Source: Hydractinia symbiolongicarpus
Taxonomy: Eukaryota; Cnidaria; Hydrozoa; Anthoathecata; Hydractiniidae
Assembly (NCBI RefSeq): GCF_029227915.1
Contig: NC_079888.1
Coordinates: 20,874,001-20,938,000 of the forward strand
Direction of reading: 5' to 3'
DNA length: 64,000 nucleotides
The translations under genes were made by a program, and so were the position numbers. Position 1 is the first letter of the stretch, and each line of letters starts with the position of its first letter. Below are positions 12,117 to 25,329 of the stretch, in pieces. Below the pieces are notes generated by a model. The model was not told the origin of the DNA and ran no database searches. It saw only the letters and a program-made list of their open reading frames with translations.

Positions 12117-13980
12117 AAACACTCTTTTTAATTTGACATGATTGCCGAAACTCAGCGATTACACTGGGCTCTGTGGTAGCGCTTCATTTAAGAATTATGT
12201 TAAAAAAGTCATTTTTTTATTGTGGGACCAATCCTAGCCATTATCCTGCGCTGATGAAATAGCGACAGTTTCAAAAACTAATTTCATTGACTTTCTAACG
12301 GTGTCAGTCCGTTTGAGTTTCAACGGTTGTGTCAGATATTCGTACCAACATGTATTTACCGATATTTTTCTAATATTACTAGGTTGCATCGCTTTTAACA
12401 ATGAAACGATTGACTGTTGGACTTAATTGAGCTACCTGTGTACTGTCACCTGACAAATGTGAAAATGAGACAATTGGACTCCAAGAAATAACATTCTTGT
12501 TAATTTGACGTGATTGCCGGAACTCAGCGATTACACTGGGCTCTGTGGTAGCGCTTCAATTAAGAATTAAAATAAAAAAGTCATTTTTTGACTTTCTAAC
12601 GTGTCAGTCCGTTTGAGTTACAACATTTGGGTCACATATTCGTACCAACATGTATTTAGCGATATTTTTTTGATATTACTAGGTTGCATCGCTTTTAACA
12701 ATGAAACGTTGACTGTGGGACTTAATTGAATTAACTTTGGACTGTGACCTGATAAATGTGATAAATGAGACAATTGGACTCCAAGAAATAACATTCTTCT
12801 TAATTTGACGTGATTGCCGGAACTCAGCGATTACACTGGGCTCTGAGGTAGCGGTTCAATTAAGAATTAAGATAAAAAAGTCATTTTTTTATTGCGGGAC
12901 CAATCCTAGCCATTATCTCGCGCTGAAGAAATAGCGGCAGTTTCAAAAACTACATTTCATTGACGTTCTAACGGTGTTAGTCCGTTTGAATTACAACGGT
13001 TGGGTCACATATTCGTACCAACATGTATTTAGCGATATTTTTCTGATATTACCAGGTTGCATCGCTTTTAACTATGAAACGATTGACTGTGGGACTTAAT
13101 TGAGCTAACTTTGGACTGTCACCTGATAAATGAGATAAAAGAGACAATTGGACTCCAAGAAAAAACATTCTTCTTAATTTGACATGATTGCCGAAACTCA
13201 GCGATTACACCGGGCTCTGTGGTAGCGCTTCAATTAAGAATTAAGATAAAAAAGTCATTTTTTTATTGCGGGACCAATCCTAGCCATTATCTCGCACTGA
13301 AGAAATCGCGGCAGTTTCAAAAACTACATTTCATTGACTTTCTAACGGTGTCAGTCCGTTTGAGTTTTAGCGGTTGTGTCACATATTCGTACCAACATGT
13401 ATTTAGCGATATTTTTTGATATTACTAGGTTGCATCGCTTTTAACAATGAAACGTTGACTGTGGGACTTAATTGAACAAACTTTGGACTGTGACCTGATA
13501 AATGTGATAAATGAGACAATTGGACTCCAAGAAATAACATTCTTCTTAATTTGACGTGATTGCCGGAACTCAGCGATTACACTGGGCACTGTGGTAGCGC
13601 TTCATTTAAAAATTAAGCTAAAAAAAGACATTTTTTTACTGCGGGACCTATCCTAACCGTTAGCGCGCGCTAAAGAAATAGCGACAGTTTCAAGAACTAC
13701 ATTTCATTGACTTTCTAACGGTGTCAGTCCGTTTGAGTTACAACGGTTGGGTCACATATTCGTACCAACATGTATTTAGCGATATTTTTCTGATATTACT
13801 AGGTTGCATCGCTTTTAACTATGAAACGATTGACTGTGGGACTTAATTGGGCTAACTTTGGACTGTCACCTGATAAATGTGATAAAGGAGACAATTGGAC
13901 TCCAAGAAAAAACATTCTTCGTAATTTGACATGATTGCCGAAACTCAGGGATTACACTGGGCTCTGTGGTACCGCTTCAT
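12117..13980. repeat. Duplicated block, second copy (offset 4405)
   Basis: Second copy of the 7712-9575 block, about 1.86 kb. Scattered single-base differences (for example GATATTTTT preceded by TTTACC near 12355, and GAAGAAATCGCGG near 13302) show some time has passed since the duplication. Confidence 0.85.
12400..12699. repeat. Short monomer, 72-base deletion (copy 4)
   Basis: 300 bases, the partner of 7994-8294 at offset 4405, with the same CTAACGTGTCAG and ACAACATTTGGG marks. Junction at about 12584-12590. Confidence 0.88.
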
Positions 13981-16900
13981 TTAAAAATTATGATAAAAAA
14001 GTCATTTTTTTATTGTGAGACCAATCCTAGCAATTATCGCGCGCTTAGGAAATAGCGACAGTTTCAAAAACTACATTTCATTGACTTTCTAACGGTGTCA
14101 GTCCGTTTGAGTTTCAAGGGTTGTGTCACATATTCGTACCAACATGTATTTAGCGATATTTTTTTGATATTACTAGGTTGCATCGCTTTTAACAATGAAA
14201 CGTTGACTGTGAGACTTAATTGAACTAACTTTGGACTGTGACCTGATATTTGTGATAAATGAGACAATTGGACTACAAGAAATAACATTTTTCTGAATTT
14301 GACGTGGTTGCCGGAACTCAGCGATTACACTGAACTCTGTGGTAGCGCTTCATTTAAGAATTAAGACAAAAAAGTCATTTTTTATTGTGGGACCAATCAT
14401 AGCCGTTATCGTGCGCTGAAAAAATAGCGACAATATCAAAAACTACAGTTCATTGGCTTTTTAACGGTGTCAGTCCGTTTGAGTTACAACGGTTGGGTCA
14501 CATATTCGTACCAACATGTATTTAGCCATATTTTTCTGATATTACTAGGTTGCATCGCCTTTAACAATGAAACGATTGACTGTGGGACTTAATTGGGCTA
14601 ACTTTGGACTGTCACCTGATAAATGTGATAAAGGAGACAATTGGACTCCAAGAAAAAACATTCTTCTTAATTTGACATGATTGCCGAAACTCAGCGATTA
14701 CACTGGGCTCTGTGGTAGCGCTTCATTTAAAAATTATGATAAAAAAAGTCATTTTTTTATTGTGGGACCAATCTTAGCAATTATCGCGCGCTGAGGAAAT
14801 AGCGACAGTTTCAAGAACTACATTTCATTGACTTTCTAACGGTGTCAGTCCGTTTGAGTTACAACGGTTGGGTCACATATTCGTACCAACATGTATTTAG
14901 CGATATTTTTCTGATATTACTAGGTTGCATCGCTTTTAACTATGAAACGATTGACTGTGGGACTTAATTGGGCTAACTTTGGACTGTCACCTGATAAATG
15001 TGATAAAGGAGACAATTGGACTCCAAGAAAAAACATTCTTCTTAATTTGACATGATTGCCGAAACTCAGCGATTACACTGGGCTCTGTGGTAGCGCTTCA
15101 TTTAAAAATTATGATAAAAAAAGTCATTTTTTTATTGTGGGACCAATCTTAGCAATTATCGCGCGCTGAGGAAATAGCGACAGTTTCAAAAACTACATTT
15201 CATTGACTTTCTAACGGTGTCAGTCCGTTTGAGTTTCAAGGGTTGTGTCACATATTTGTACCAACATGTATTTAGCGATATTTTTTTGATATTACTAGGT
15301 TGCATCGCTTTTAACAATGAAACGTTGACTGTGGGACTTAATTGAACTAACTTTGGACTGTGACCTGATATTTGTGATAAATGAGACAATTGGACTACAA
15401 GAAATAACATTCTTGTTAATTTGACGTGATTGCCGGAACTCAGCGGTTACACTGGGCACTGTGGTAGCGCTTTATTTAAAAATTAAGCTAAAAAAAGTCA
15501 TTTTTTATTGTGGGACCAATCCTAGCCGTTATCGCGCGCTGAAGAAATAGCGACAATATCAAAAACTACAGTTCATTGGCTTTTTAACGGTGTCAGTCCG
15601 TTTGAGTTACAACGGTTGGGTCACATATTCGTACCAACATGTATTTAGCATTATTTTTCTGATATTACTAGGTTGCATCGCTTTTAACAATGAAACGATT
15701 GACTGTGGAACTTAATTGAGCTAACTTTGGACTGTGAACTGATAAATGTGATAAATAAGACAATTGGACTCCAAGAAATAACATTCTTGTTAATTTGACG
15801 TGATTGCCGGAACTCAGCGGTTACACTGGGCACTGTGGTAGCGCTTTATTTAAAAATTAAGCTAAAAAAAGTCATTTTTTTATTGTGGGACCAATCCTAG
15901 CCATTATCGCGCGCTGAGGAAATAGCGACAGTTTCAAAAACTACATTTCATTGACTTTCTAACAGTGTCAGTCCGTTTGAGTTTCACCGGTTGTGTCACG
16001 TATTCGAACCAACATGTATTTAGCGATATTTTTCTGATATTACTAGGTTGCATCGCTTTTAACAATGAAACGATTTACTGTGGAACTTAATTGAGCTAAC
16101 TTTGGACTGTGACCTGATAAATGTGATAAATGAGACAATTGGACTCCAAGAAATAACATTCTTCTTAATTTGATGTGATTGCCAGAACTCAGCCATTACA
16201 CTGGGCTCTGTGGTAGCGCTTCATTTAAGAATTAAGATAAAAAGTCATTTTTTTATTGTTGGACCAATCCTAGCCAATATCTCGCGCTGAAGAAATAGCG
16301 GCAGTTTCAAAAACTACATTTCATTGACTTTCTAACGGTGTCCGTCCGTTTGAGTTTCAACGGTTGGGTCACATATTCGTACCAACATATATTTAGCGAT
16401 ATTTTTCTGATATTACTAGGTTGCATCGCTTTTAACTATGAAACGATTGACTGTGGGACTTAATTGAGCTAACTTTGAACTGTCACCTGATAAATTTGAT
16501 AAAAGAGACAATTGGAATCCAAGAAAAAACATTCTTCTTAATTTGACATGATTGTCGAAACTCAGCGGTTACACTGGGCTCTGTGGTAGCGCTTCATTTA
16601 AGAATTATGATAAAAAAAGTCATTTTTTTATTGTGGGACCAATCCTAGCCATTATCGCGCGCTGAGTAAATAGCGACAGTTTCAAAAACTACATTTCATT
16701 GACTTTCTAACGGTGTCAGTCCGTTTGAGTTTCAACGGTTGTGTCACGTATTCGTACCAACATGTATTTAGCAATAATTTTCTGATATTACTAGGTTGCA
16801 TGGCTTTTAACAATGAAACGATTGACTGTGAGACTTAATTGCGCTAACTTTGGACTGTGACTTGATAAATGTGATAAATGAGACAATTGGACTCCAAGAA

Positions 16901-17840
16901 ATAACATTCTTGTTAACTTTACGTGATTGCCGGAACTCAGCGATTACACTGGGCACTGTGGTAGCGCTTCATTTAAAAATTAAGCTAAAAAAAGACATTT
17001 TTTTACTGCGGGACCTATCCTAACCGTTAGCGCGAGTAAAGAAATAGCGACAGTTTCAAGAACTACATTTCATTGACTTTCTAACGGTGTCAGTCCGTTT
17101 GAGTTACAAAGGTTGGGTCACATATTCGTACCAACATGTATTTAGCGATATTTTTCTGATATTACTAGGTTGCATCGCTTTTAACTATGAAACAATTGAC
17201 TGTGGGACTTAATTGGGCTAACTTTGGACTGTCACCTGATAAATGTGATAAAGGAGACAATTGGACTCCAAGAAAAAACATTCTTCTTAATTTGACATGA
17301 TTGCCGAAACTCAGCGATTACACTGGGCTCTGTGGTAGCGCTTCATTTAAGAATTATGATAAAAAAAGTCATTTTTTTATTGTGGGACCAATCCTAGCAA
17401 TTATCGCGCGCTGAGGAAATAGCGACAGTTTCAAAAACTACATTTCATTGACTTTCTAACGGTGTCAGTCCGTTTGAGTTTCAAGGGTTGTGTCACATAT
17501 TCGTACCAACATGTATTTAGCGATATTTTTTTGATATTACTAGGTTGCATCGCTTTTAACAATGAAACGTTGACTGTGAGACTTAATTGAACTAACTTTG
17601 GACTGTGACCTGATATTTGTGATAAATGAGACAATTGGACTACAAGAAATAACATTTTTCTGAATTTGACGTCGTTGCCGGAACTCAGCGATTACACTGA
17701 ACTCTGTGGTAGCGCTTCATTTAAGAATTAAGACAAAAAAGTCATTTTTTATTGTGGGACCAATCCTAGCCGTTATCGCGCGCTGAAGAAATAGCGACAT
17801 TATCAAAAACTACAGTTCATTGGCTTTTTAACGGTGTCAG
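13600..17840. repeat. Nine-monomer period, offset 3367
   Basis: The stretch around 13.6-14.47 kb recurs at about 17.0-17.84 kb. Anchors 14193 and 14565 pair with 17560 and 17932. Shared marks are GATAAAGGAGACAATTGG, GAGTTTCAAGGGTTGTG, CCTGATATTTGTGATAAATG, CATTTTTCTGAATTTGACG and CACTGAACTCTGTGG. The same set appears again at 21.1, 24.3, 30.2, 34.7 and 41.4 kb, marking a recurring multi-monomer module. Confidence 0.75.
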
Positions 17841-19429
17841 TCCGTTTGAGTTACAACGGTTGGGTCACATATTCGTACCAACATGTATTTAGCGATATTT
17901 TTCTGATATTACTAGGTTGCATCGCTTTTAACAATGAAACGATTGACTGTGGGACTTAATTGAGCTAACTTTGGACTGTGACCTGATAAATGTGATAAAT
18001 GAGACAATTGGACTCCAAGAAATAACATTCTTCTTAATTTGACGTGATTGCCGGAACTCAGCGGTTACACTGGGCACTGTGGTAGCGCTTCATTTAAAAA
18101 TTAAGCTAAAAAAAGTCATTTTTTTATTGTGGGACCAATCCTAGCCGTTATCGCGCGCTGAGGAAACAGCGACAGTTTCAAAAACTACATTTCATTGACT
18201 TTCTAACGGTGTCAGTCCGTTTGAGTTTCAACGGTTGGGTCACATATTCGTACCAACATATATTTAGCGAAATTTTTCTGATATTACTAGGTTGCATCGC
18301 TTTTAACTATGAAACGATTGACTGTGGGACTTAATTGAGCTAACTTTGAACTGTCACCTGATAAATGTGATAAAAGAGACAATTGGACTCCAAGAAAAAA
18401 CATTCTTCTTAATTTGACATGATTGCCGAAACTCAGCGATTACACTGGGCTCTGTGGTAGCGCTTTATTTAAGAATTATGATAAAAAAAGTCATTTTTTT
18501 ATTGTGGGACCAATCCTAGCCATTATCGCGCGCTGAGGAAATAGCGACAGTTTCAAAAACTACATTTCATTGACTTTCTAACGGTGTCAGTCCGTTTGAG
18601 TTTCAACGGTTGTGTCACGTATTCGTACCAACATGTATTTAGCGATATTTTTTTGATATTACTAGGTTGCATCGCTTTTAACAATGAAACGTTGACTGTG
18701 GGACTTAATTGAACTAACTTTGGACTGTGACCTGATAAATGTGATAAATGAGACAATTGGACTCCAAGAAATAACATTCTTCTTAATTTGATGTGATTGC
18801 CGGAACTCAGCCATTACACTGGGCTCTGTGGTAGCGCTTCATTTAAGAATTAAGATAAAAAGTCATTTTTTTATTGTGGGACCAATCCTAACCAATATCT
18901 CGCGCTGAAGAAATAGCGGCAGTTTCAAAAACTACATTTCATTGACTTTCTAACGGTGTCAGTCCGTTTGAGTTTCAACGGTTGGGTCACATATTCGTAC
19001 CAACATATATTTAGCGATATTTTTCTGATATTACTAGGTTGCATCGCTTTTAACTATGAAACGATTGACTGTGGGACTTAATTGAGCTAACTTTGAACTG
19101 TCACCTGATAAATGTGATAAAAGAGACAATTGGAATCCAAGAAAAAACATTCTTCTTAATTTGACATGATTGCCGAAACTCAGCGATTACACTGGGCTCT
19201 GTGGTAGCGCTTCATTTAAGAATTATGATAAAAAAAGTCATTTTTTTATTGTGGGACCAATCCTAGCCATTATCGCGCGCTGAGGAAATAGCGACAGTTT
19301 CAAAAACTAAATTTCATTGACTTTCTAACGGTGTCAGTCCGTTTGGGTTTCAACGGTTGTGTCACGTATTCGTACCAACATGTATTTAGCGATATTTTTT
19401 TTATATTACCAGGTTGCATCGCTTTTAAC

Positions 19430-19775
19430 AATGAAACGGTGACTGTGGGACTTAATTGAACTAACTTTGGACTGTGACCTGATAAATGTGATAAATGAGA
19501 CAATTGGACTCCAAGAATTGCCGGAACTCAGCGATTACACTGGACTCTGTGGTAGCGCTTCATTTAAGAATTAAGATAAAAAGTCATTTTTTTATTGTGG
19601 GACCAATCCTAGCCAATATCTCGCGCTGAAGAAATAGCGGCAGTTTCAAAAACTACATTTCATTGACTTTCTAACGGTGTCAGTCCGTTTGAGTTACAAC
19701 GGTTGGGTCACATATTCGTACCAACATGTATTTAGCGATATTTTTCTGATATTACTAGGTTGCATCGCTTTTAAC
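19430..19775. repeat. 346-base monomer, 26-base deletion (1)
   Basis: CCAAGAATTGCCGGAAC at about 19511 replaces the usual CCAAGAAATAACATTC...GATTGCCGG. The stretch between two similar AGAA/GATTG contexts is lost; the rest is intact. Confidence 0.9.
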
Positions 19776-20150
19776 TATGAAACGATTGACTGTGGGACTT
19801 AATTGAGCTAACTTTGAACTGTCACCTGATAAATGTGATAAAAGAGACAATTGGAATCCAAGAAAAAACATTCTTCTTAATTTGACATGATTGCCGAAAC
19901 TCAGCGATTACACTGGGCTCTGTGGTAGCGCTTCATTTAAGAATTATGATAAAAAAAGTCATTTTTTTATTGTGGGACCAATCCTAGCCATTATCGCGCG
20001 CTGAGGAAATAGCGACAGTTTCAAAAACTAAATTTCATTGACTTTCTAACGGTGTCAGTCCGTTTGGGTTTCAACGGTTGTGTCACGTATTCGTACCAAC
20101 ATGTATTTAGCGATATTTTTTTTATATTACCAGGTTGCATCGCTTTTAAC

Positions 20151-20496
20151 AATGAAACGGTGACTGTGGGACTTAATTGAACTAACTTTGGACTGTGACC
20201 TGATAAATGTGATAAATGAGACAATTGGACTCCAAGAATTGCCGGAACTCAGCGATTACACTGGACTCTGTGGTAGCGCTTCATTTAAGAATTAAGATAA
20301 AAAGTCATTTTTTTATTGTGGGACCAATCCTAGCCAATATCTCGCGCTGAAGAAATAGCGGCAGTTTCAAAAACTACATTTCATTGACTTTCTAACGGTG
20401 TCAGTCCGTTTGAGTTACAACGGTTGGGTCACATATTCGTACCAACATGTATTTAGCGATATTTTTCTGATATTACTAGGTTGCATCGCTTTTAAC
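20151..20496. repeat. 346-base monomer, 26-base deletion (2)
   Basis: Copy of the preceding short monomer at offset 721, with the same junction near 20233 and the same CACTGGACTCTGTGG variant. Confidence 0.9.
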
Positions 20497-20839
20497 TATG
20501 AAACGATTGACTGTGGGACTTAATTGCGCTGACTTTGGACTGTGACCTGATAAATGTGATAAATGAGACAATTGGACTCCAAGAAATAACATTCTTGTTA
20601 ACTTTACGTGATTGCCGGAACTCAGCGATTACACTGGGCACTGTGGTAGCGCTTCATTTAAAAATTAGGCTAAAAGAAGTCATTTTTTTACTGCGGGACC
20701 TATCCTAGCCGTTAGCGCGCGCTAAAGAAATAGCGACAGTTTCAAGAACTACATTTCATTGACTTTCTAACGGTGTCAGTCCGCTTGAGTTACAACGGTT
20801 GGGTCACATATTCGTACCAACATGTATTTAGCGATATTT

Positions 20840-23800
20840 TTCTGATATTACTAGGTTGCATCGCTTTTAACTATGAAACAATTGACTGTGGGAGTTAATT
20901 GGGCTAACTTTGGACTGTCACCTGATAAATGTGATAAAGGAGACAATTGGACTCCAAGAAAAAACATTCTTCTTAATTTGACATGATTGCCGAAACTCAG
21001 CGATTACACTGGGCTCTGTGGTAGCGCTTCATTTAAGAATTATGAAAAAAAAAGTCATTTTTTTATTGTGGGACCAATCCTAGCAATTATCGCGCGCTGA
21101 GGAAATAGCGACAGTTTCAAAAACTACATTTCATTGACTTTCTAACGGTGTCAGTCCGTTTGAGTTTCAAGGGTTGTGTCACATATTCGTACCAACATGT
21201 ATTTAGCGATATTTTTTTGATATTACTAGGTTGCATCGCTTTTAACAATGAAACGTTGACTGTGAGACTTAATTGAACTAACTTTGGACTGTGACCTGAT
21301 ATTTGTGATAAATGAGACAATTGGACTACAAGAAATAACATTTTTCTGAATTTGACGTGGTTGCCGGAACTCAGCGATTACACTGAACTCTGTGGTAGCG
21401 CTTTATTTAAGAATTAAGACAAAAAAGTCATTTTTTATTGTGGGACCAATCCTAGCCGTTATCGCACGCTGAAGAAATAGCGACATTATCAAAAACTACA
21501 GTTCATTGGCTTTTTAACGGTGTCAGTCCGTTTGAGTTACAACGGTTGTGTCACATATTCGTACCAACATGTATTTAGCGATATTTTTCTGATATTACTA
21601 GGTTGCATCGCTTTTAACAATGAAACGATTGACTGTGGGACTTAATTGAGCTAACTTTGGACTGTGACCTGATAAATGTGATAAATGAGACGATTGGACT
21701 CCAAGAAATAACATTCTTCTTAATTTGACGTGATTGCCGGAACTCAGCGGTTAAACTGGGCACTGTGGTAGCGCTTCATTTAAAAATTAAGCTAAAAAAA
21801 GTCATTTTTTTATTGTGGGACCAATCCTAGCCATTATCGCGCGCTGAGGAAACAGCGACAGTTTCAAAAACTACATTTCATTGACTTTCTAACGGTGTCA
21901 GTCCGTTTGAGTTTCAACGGTTGGGTCACATATTCGTACCAACATATATTTAGCGATATTTTTCTGATATTACTAGGTTGCATCGCTTTTAACTATGAAA
22001 CGATTGACTGTGGGACTTAATTGAGCTAACTTTGAACTGTCACCTGATAAATGTGATAAAAGAGACAATTGGACTCCAAGAAAAAACATTCTTCTTAATT
22101 TGACATGATTGCCGAAACTCAGCGATTACACTGGGCTCTGTGGTAGCGCTTTATTTAAGAATTATGATAAAAAAGTCATATTTTTATTGTGGAACCAATC
22201 CTAGCCATTATCGCGCGCTGAGGAAATAGCGACAGTTTCAAAAACTACATTTCATTGACTTTCTAACGGTGTCAGTCCGTTTGAGTTTCAACGGTTGTGT
22301 CACGTATTCGTACCAACATGTATTTAGCGATATTTTTTTGATATTACTAGGTTGCATCGCTTTTAACAATGAAACGTTAACTGTGGGACTTAATTGAACT
22401 AACTTTGGACTGTGACCTGATAAATGTGATAAATGAGACAATTGGACTCCAAGAAATAACATTCTTCTTAATTTGATGTGATTGCCGGAACTCAGCCATT
22501 ACACTGGGCTCTGTGGTAGCGCTTCATTTAAGAATTAAGATAAAAAGTCATTTTTTTATTGTGGGACCAATCCTAGCCAATATCTCGCGCTGAAGAAATA
22601 GCGGCAGTTTCAAAAACTACATTTCATTGACTTTCTAACGGTGTCAGTCCGTTTGAATTTCAACGGTTGGGTCACATATTCGTACCAACATATATTTAGC
22701 GATATTTTTCTGATATTACTAGGTTGCATCGCTTTTAACTATGAAAAGATTGACTGTGGGACTTAATTGGGCTAACTTTGGACTGTCACCTGATAAATGT
22801 GATAAAGGAGACAATTGGACTCCAAGAAAAAACATTCTTCTTAATTTGACATGATTGCCGAAACTCAGCGACTACACTGGGCTCTGTGGTAGCGCTTCAT
22901 TAAAGAATTATGATAAAAAAAGTCAATTTTTTATTGTGGGACCAATCCTAGCAATTATCGCGCGCTGAGGAAATAGCGACAGTTTCAAAAACTACATTTC
23001 ATTGACTTTCTAACGGTGTCAATCCGTTTGAGTTTCAAGGGTTGTGTCACATATTCGTACCAACATGTATTTAGCGATATTTTTTTTGATATTACTAGGT
23101 TGCATCGCTTTTAACAATGAAACGTTGACTGTGAGACTTATTTGATCTAACTTTGGACTGTGACCTGATATTTCTGATAAATGAGACAATTGGATTACAA
23201 GAAATAACATATTTCTGAATTTGACGTGGTTGCCGGAACTCAGCTATTACACTGAACTCTGTGGTAGCGCTTCATTTAAGAATTAAGACAAAAAAGTCAT
23301 TTTTTTATTGTGGGACCAATACTAGCCGTTATCGCGCGCTGAAGAAATAGCGACATTATCAAAAACTACAGTTCATTGGCTTTTTAACGGTGTCAGTCCG
23401 TTTGAGTCACAACGGTTGGGTCACATATTCGTACCAACATGTATTTAGCGATATTTTTCTGATATTACTAGGTTGCATCGCTTTTAACAATGAAACGATT
23501 GTCTGTGGGACTTAATTGAGCTAACTTTGGACTGTGACCTGATAAATGTGATAAATGAGACAATTGGACTCCAAGAAATAACATTCTTCTTAATTTGACG
23601 TGATTGCCGGAACTCAGCGGTTACACTGGGCACTGTGGTAGCGCTTCATTTAAAAATTAATCTAAAAAAAGTCATTTTTTTATTGTGGGACCAATCCTAG
23701 CCATTATCGCGCGCTGAGGAAACAGCGACAGTTTCAAAAACTACATTTCATTGACTTTCTAACGGTGTCAGTCCGTTTGAGTTTCAACGGTTGGGTCACA

Positions 23801-25329
23801 TATTCGTACGATAAAAAGTCATTTTTTTATTGTGGGACCAATCCTAGCCAATATCTCGCGCTGAAGAAATAGCGGCAGTTTCAAAAACTACATTTCATTG
23901 ACTTTCTAACGGTGTCAGTCCGTTTGAGTTACAACGGTTGGGTCACATATTCGTACCAACATGTATTTAGCGATATTTTTCTGATATTACTAGGTTGCAT
24001 CGCTTTTAACTATGAAACAATTGACTGTGGGAGTTAATTGGGCTAACTTTGGACTGTCACCTGATAAATGTGATAAAGGAGACAATTGGACTCCAAGAAA
24101 TAACATTGTTGTTAACTTTACGTGATTGCCGAAACTCAGCGATTACACTGGGCTCTGTGGTAGCGCTTCATTTAAGAATTATGAAAAAAAAAGTCATTTT
24201 TTTATTGTGGGACCAATCCTAGCAATTATCGCGCGCTGAGGAAATAGCGACAGTTTCAAAAACTACATTTCATTGACTTTCTAACGGTGTCAGTCCGTTT
24301 GAGTTTCAAGGGTTGTGTCACATATTCGTACCAACATGTATTTAGCGATATTTTTTTGATATTACTAGGTTGCATCGCTTTTAACAATGAAACGTTGACT
24401 GTGAGACTTAATTGAACTAACTTTGGACTGTGACCTGATATTTGTGATAAATGAGACAATTGGACTACAAGAAATAACATTTTTCTGAATTTGACGTGGT
24501 TGCCGGAACTCAGCGATTACACTGAACTCTGTGGTAGCGCTTTATTTAAGAATTAAGACAAAAAAGTCAATTTTTATTGTGGGACCAATCCTAGCCGTTA
24601 TCGCACGCTGAAGAAATAGCGACATTATCAAAAACTACAGTTCATTGGCTTTTTAACGGTGTCAGTCCGTTTGAGTTACAACGGTTGTGTCACATATTCG
24701 TACCAACATGTATTTAGCGATATTTTTCTGATATTACTAGGTTGCATCGCTTTTAACAATGAAACGATTGACTGTGGGACTTAATTGAGCTAACTTTGGA
24801 CTGTGACCTGATAAATGTGATAAATGAGACGATTGGACTCCAAGAAATAACATTCTTCTTAATTTGACGTGATTGCCGGAACTCAGCGGTTAAACTGGGC
24901 ACTGTGGTAGCGCTTCATTTAAAAATTAAGCTAAAAAAAGTCATTTTTTTTTTGTGGGACCAATCCTAGCCATTATCGCGCGCTGAGGAAACAGCGACAG
25001 TTTCAAAAACTACATTTCATTGACTTTCTAACGGTGTCAGTCCGTTTGAGTTTCAACGGTTGGGTCACATATTCGTACCAACATATATTTAGCGATATTT
25101 TTCTGATATTACTAGGTTGCATCGCTTTTAACTATGAAACGATTGACTGTGGGACTTAATTGAGCTAACTTTGAACTGTCACCTGATAAATGTGATAAAA
25201 GAGACAATTGGACTCCAAGAAAAAACATTCTTCTTAATTTGACATGATTGCCGAAACTCAGCGATTACACTGGGCTCTGTGGTAGCGCTTTATTTAAGAA
25301 TTATGATAAAAAAGTCATATTTTTATTGT
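20840..25329. repeat. Block duplication, offset 3139
   Basis: About 20840-22190 recurs at 23980-25329. Anchors 21246, 21618, 21993 and 22367 correspond to 24385, 24757, 25132 and 25506. Private marks shared by both copies include TGAAAAAAAAAGTC, GAGACGATTGGACTCC, CAGCGGTTAAACTGGG and GTCATATTTTTATTGTGG. The homology starts right after the out-of-register junction near 23808 plus a short partial unit. Confidence 0.82.

Larger units (their letters stand above)
19055..20496. repeat. Two near-identical 721-bp dimers
   Basis: Monomers of 375 and 346 bases form a pair repeated at offset 721 (anchors 19054, 19775 and 20496; 19429 and 20150). Both copies share AAAACTAAATTTC, CCGTTTGGGTTTC, TTTTTTTTATATTACC, GAAACGGTGACTG and the 26-base deletion. 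I see almost no differences between the two, so this appears to be a recent duplication. Confidence 0.9.
17000..22740. repeat. Ten-monomer period, offset 3686
   Basis: Anchors 17560, 17932, 18307, 18682 and 19054 pair with 21246, 21618, 21993, 22367 and 22739 at offset 3685-3686. The monomer types match in order across about 2 kb (17.0-19.05 kb against 20.7-22.74 kb). The 721-base dimer copies at 19055-20496 lie between the two blocks. Confidence 0.78.
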
